A model generated the notes under the pieces. It was not told where the DNA came from and did no database searches. It saw only the letters and a list, made by a program, of their open reading frames with translations. Both the position numbers and the translations under genes were made by a program. Of a stretch of DNA of 64,000 nt, positions 60,736 through 64,000 are shown in pieces. Each line of letters begins with the position of its first letter. Position 1 is the stretch's first letter. This stretch comes from Bombyx mori (lineage: Eukaryota; Arthropoda; Insecta; Lepidoptera; Bombycidae): positions 8,496,501-8,560,500 of the forward strand of contig NC_085126.1 of assembly GCF_030269925.1 (NCBI RefSeq). Direction: 5' to 3'.

Positions 60736-61290
60736 AGTTTCGCATGAGCGTTCCTCTTTGTATATTTGTTATGAATTGAATGAATTTATTTTAGCTCCCG
60801 AAAGATTTTTAAATGTGTCTATGTTTTGTGAATTATTATAATGAACTCGATTCCTTGAATTTGAATATTTCTTATTATAAAATGAGCCAGAAACAATCCA
60901 TCCGAGTTTAGTGTGTAAGCACGGACCATGTTTTAAGCGAATTAATCCGTCGTTTAAAAGTTCCCAAAACTTATCTGCGCCGATTAATAAGTCTATATCA
61001 GAGGGTGAATGAAAACTGGATCAGCTAGCGTGAGGTTGTGTGGAATTTGAATGTTGTTGATGTGTGTATGTGTTAACGACGGTATCTGAGCAGTGATACG
61101 AGGTAAAACTATACAAGTTAAGCGCGTATTATAATTATTAGTTTTAGCTCGCATCTGAACATCGCATGATTGGGTGGACTGGGTTACGGAGTTACCCACA
61201 CCTGTGATTTTAATAGAGGATTGTATCAATGGAATGTTTAACTGATTACATAATGACTGCGAGATAAAGCAATGCTAACTTCCGTTATCG
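60736..61290 (-). pseudogene. BEL/Pao protease region
   Basis: It starts at the active site ALLDNGS (family LLDSGSQ) at about 61277-61297 and continues with CNQLNIPLIQSSIKITGVGN, DPVFIHPLI and, after a break, GADKFWELLNDGLIRLKHGP and KLGWIVSG. A stop follows the active site directly. Confidence 0.8.
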
Positions 61291-62750
61291 AGAAGTGCAC
61301 GAATTGTATGATATTTGTTGTTGTTGTGTGCGATTTCGACTAATGCCGTTGACAACAACACAGTAGGTAGTCTTGGATGTACTGATGTGGTAATGTCACC
61401 GTGATATGTGTGCGAGTGTAGTGAAGCGGTGCCGCCAGTGTTTGGGCTCGGCGCAAGCTGCGGCGCCGGCGATGATGATACGGTTGCGCCGGCGTCGTCA
61501 CTATTGTCATCACGGTGAATTAGACTATTGTGTTTTTTATTACACTTCTTACAGGGACCAAACCAACAGTCTTTGACTGAATGATTTGCGCGTAAACAAT
61601 TTTGACAAAGCTTTTTGCTACTTAAAAACTTTATTTTATCTTGTGTAGATAATTTTAGAAACGCATTACATGAATAAAGGCCATGATTTGCATTGCACAT
61701 GCTACAAGGACGCGATCGCTTATTCGAATTTGACTGCTTATTTTCGTCGTTTTGTGTGGATAAATAAGAGTAATTGTGCGAGTTTGATGATTGTATTTTA
61801 GTGTCAGGCGCAGGTTTAGTGTGAGATACTTTTATTGTCTCCAACACGTCGGCTTTGTCTCTTAGAAATTTGATTAAATGTGATAATGTTAACTGAGAAT
61901 TTGACTCTGACTTCTGAATGTCGCTTTTATGAAGCTCCCATTCGCGTTCTGTCGACGCGTCCAATTTAGAAACCATTATGTAAACTATTAAAGTATCCCA
62001 CATGTCAGTAGGTTCACCTAAGGTTTTAAGCGCACGAATATTTCTCAAAACACTGTCAATAAGTTTGCGTATAAGCGCAGATGATTCTTTGTTTATAACT
62101 TGCATAGAAAACAGCGCCTTGACATGACTATGCACGAGTAAACGATTATTATTATACCTATTTTGCAATAAATCCCACGCAATTACATAGTTTTCGGCAG
62201 AAATTCTAATAATTTTATAACGTGCAGTGCGTTACCGGTGAGACTTGAACGTAGGTAATGAAACTTTTGAATGTTATCCATATCAGGTGAATTATGGTTT
62301 AAAGAACTAAACGTGTCTCTAAATTCAAGCCAATTATCATAATTTCCATCAAAGGAGGGTAAAGAAATGGTGGGTAGTTTTATGCATGATTTCTTTGTGG
62401 AGCTCGATTTCTCACTTTTATTATTTAAGATACATTTAGCTTTGGCCACAATAGAATAATATTGATTTTCAAAAGATTCTCTGACAAGTAACTCATTCTC
62501 TAATTGAAGATCAGATACCTTCATATCAATATCATCTTGAATATCAGAAAAGTGTTCGAAAAGCTGTTCGATTTTTTGTACACGAACTTGCAATTCCGAT
62601 TTTTGCAAATCAGTTACTGTGGAAATATTAAGTGCCTCGACAAATTTCGAAAAAAAAAGTGAGCTTGCCCTTTAAAACACCTCGCCTCTTAACTAAATCT
62701 TTCACTATTTCCTCATCACCTTCCATCGAATGTTGCTTCCTTTTGGTCAT
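61275..62750 (-). pseudogene. gag: BEL/Pao gag
   Basis: The start at 62750 (MTKRKQHSMEGDEEIVKDLV) is followed by a shift at a run of A (62651-62660) and then by LPTISLPSFDGNYDNWLEFR (DUF1759 capsid block). A further break lies at about 62175. The third part has two or three Cys motifs: CSMCNANHGLYSCNAF, CQNCLRANHSVKDC and CKKCNKKHNSLIH. These bind RNA. The frames overlap the protease at 61275. Confidence 0.9.
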
Positions 62751-62982
62751 TTTAGTGGTTTATGGGAAACAAAGGTAAAAACTCACGATTATTTCACCGG
62801 TACGACGAGCTGCACGAATTGTTCACGAGTGCAGGTAGATTGCACACCGTGTTCACGTATTCGAAAATTTACTGGAATTGATTTAAAATTACGGTATTAG
62901 CACCGACGAGCACAGGATTGGGTTTGGATAAAAGGAAATACTGGCCTGACCGTATTGATGCTGGTATTCTTGAGAATCATCG

Positions 62983-62996
62983 GCGTCGAAGGACCA
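62983..62996 (-). other. Primer-binding site of BEL
   Basis: The minus strand after the 5' LTR reads TGGTCCTTCGACGCC, similar over 11 bases to the site at 47636 and to the end of tRNA-Tyr. Confidence 0.6.
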
Positions 62997-63290
62997 TGTT
63001 CTTGATTTATGAATTTCTCAGACTGTATTTCCTTTGTGATTTCTTTCTTAGGTGGTTTGTGAAGTCTGCCGTTAAATTATAAAATACTATTAAATTCTTG
63101 TTGGTTTAATATGAATAATTGTACATAATATTGCGCGTCTTGTAGCTGTTGAGCCCCGTTCAGAAGTGAAGGTGGTTGTGTGTTTTCTAGGCGTTGCGGA
63201 GCTCGCCGGTCCGCCGGTTTGCCGCCCCCTCCCGCGCCGCGTTGCCTCCGTCTTTCCCGACTTCGCGAAAGAGGAGTTGATGCGTAAACA
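62997..63290 (-). repeat. 5' LTR of BEL
   Basis: It is 294 bp and uninterrupted. It differs from the 3' copy by a handful of changes outside the Helitron. Confidence 0.95.
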
Positions 63291-63406
63291 TATAGAATGG
63301 AATTTTTTTTGACTTAGTATTATAATTATTTTGATTATAATATATTGAATATTTGTTATTTATTTAGAATAAGTTATTAGTGTAGTTATTTCATTCAAGT
63401 TTCAAT

Positions 63407-64000
63407 TTACTTCTTTTGTAAGAAAAATACGTAAGCACTTTTAGAATTCGCAGGCCATCTTACTGATTGTACAGTCTCATCATCTATTTGGATCCAAGAT
63501 AAATTATGTTTAATCATCGCAACATGATGATTTTCAGAATAACCATCTTTTGATGAGTTAAAAATATAGCACTTACAACAGTATAGTTTGTATTACATAA
63601 TGATATTTTTGCTTTGGGTACCGATTTTATAAATCCTTTTTTCCTGTTTGTCAATTTATTTTTTCCTTTAACGGAAAAATGTAATTTCACAACTAATATC
63701 TGTTGCAAGGAATTTATTGAAATTTTTGTTAGCGTTTCTTTGACTTGCTTATAATTTCCACATAATTTTAAATTAGTAAGCCAATGTCCAAATGATAAAT
63801 CAATTAATTCTTGTAGTTCAAATATTTTTTTCTCATCATGTATTGAAACATGTAATACATTTTCTAATATACTGTAAGAATTGTAATAATTGCACGTTTT
63901 GCATCGATCATCAATTTCTAATTTAAATTACACTAAATTTCTAATATCACAATTATCATCACAAATTTGAAGAAATACTAATACAGGATCGTTATTTGTA
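63407..64000 (-). pseudogene. Ubiquitin-specific-protease-like C-terminal remnant
   Basis: On the minus strand, from the window edge, the frame reads ICDDNCDIRNLV, a stop at about 63935, then FKLEIDDRCKTCNYYNSY and a helix-rich part to CGNYKQVKETLTKISINSLQ then ILVVKLHFSV. A frameshift near 63560 leads to SKDGYSENHHVAMIKHNLSW then IQIDDETVQ and SAYVFFLQKK, ending in TAA at 63407. The block (G)HHVAMIK-W-x-DD-x-V-x-AYVFF resembles the His box and end of C19 peptidases. The Cys box would lie beyond 64000. Identification is by motif shape only. Confidence 0.45.

Larger units (their letters stand above)
58026..63290 (-). mobile_element. BEL/Pao provirus, minus strand
   Basis: LTRs at 62997-63290 (5', 294 bp) and 58026-58561 (3', 536 bp including a Helitron) both run from TGTTTACGCATC to AAGAACA on the minus strand. 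The 5-bp direct repeat tatag flanks the element (58021-58025, 63291-63295 by count). Gag, protease, a piece of RT and a complete integrase end follow in order on the minus strand. The centre of RT and RNase H is deleted, so it cannot replicate by itself. Confidence 0.95.

Overview
The window reads as heterochromatin-like DNA from a lepidopteran, most like a silk-moth relative. The evidence is eukaryotic and insect-specific: introns with GT-AG borders, a DD37D (maT) mariner, Helitrons ending in the ACTAGCTGTGCCCGCGACT type of sequence, BEL/Pao elements, errantivirus-type env, and LINE 3' tails of the silkworm BMC1 kind. No ordinary host housekeeping gene was found. Nearly every coding segment is a transposable element, usually broken, and elements are inserted into one another up to four deep. 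A W chromosome or pericentromeric block would look like this, but the sequence cannot prove the location.

Layout: 1-690 Harbinger remnant. 690-4375 copia (1731-like). 4376-5160 LINE pieces. 5160-12050 a minus-strand gypsy split by an hAT (5943-8896, TSD attgcaat), a Helitron (about 8936-10445) and a TIR element (10889-11762) that itself carries a LINE in one TIR. 12060-16420 Harbinger with a LINE inside. 16650-23000 LINE and hAT debris. 24110-39600 a plus-strand errantivirus, broken by a minus-strand Mag-like gypsy (25567-33840, itself hosting a near-complete Harbinger at 25967-30143), a maT mariner (34021-35231), a LINE plus MITE (35943-37666) and a LINE in the LTR (39086-39523).

39600-43500 holds a minus-strand copia, a transposase fragment and another Harbinger. 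43990-46085 holds a LINE ORF1 and a CsRn1-like gypsy 3' end followed by a small membrane-protein ORF. 47384-55386 is an LTR element with gag start and env but no pol (TSD gttat), into which a young gypsy with intact pol and no gag has inserted (49740-54978, TSD acca). 56265-57382 is a decayed ankyrin-repeat gene. 58026-63290 is a BEL/Pao provirus (TSD tatag) whose 3' LTR carries a 241-bp Helitron. 63407-64000 is a remnant that looks like a ubiquitin-specific protease C-terminus.

Two things may be less familiar. First, perfect inverted duplications of 17-27 bp with tiny loops recur at five or more places, two of them inside transposon reading frames. Second, a small ORF with an N-myristoylation-type start and one membrane segment lies downstream of the CsRn1-like integrase. 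The most intact genes are the six-exon Harbinger transposase (26379-28300), the gypsy pol at 50950-53979 and the Mag-like pol at 30917-33802.
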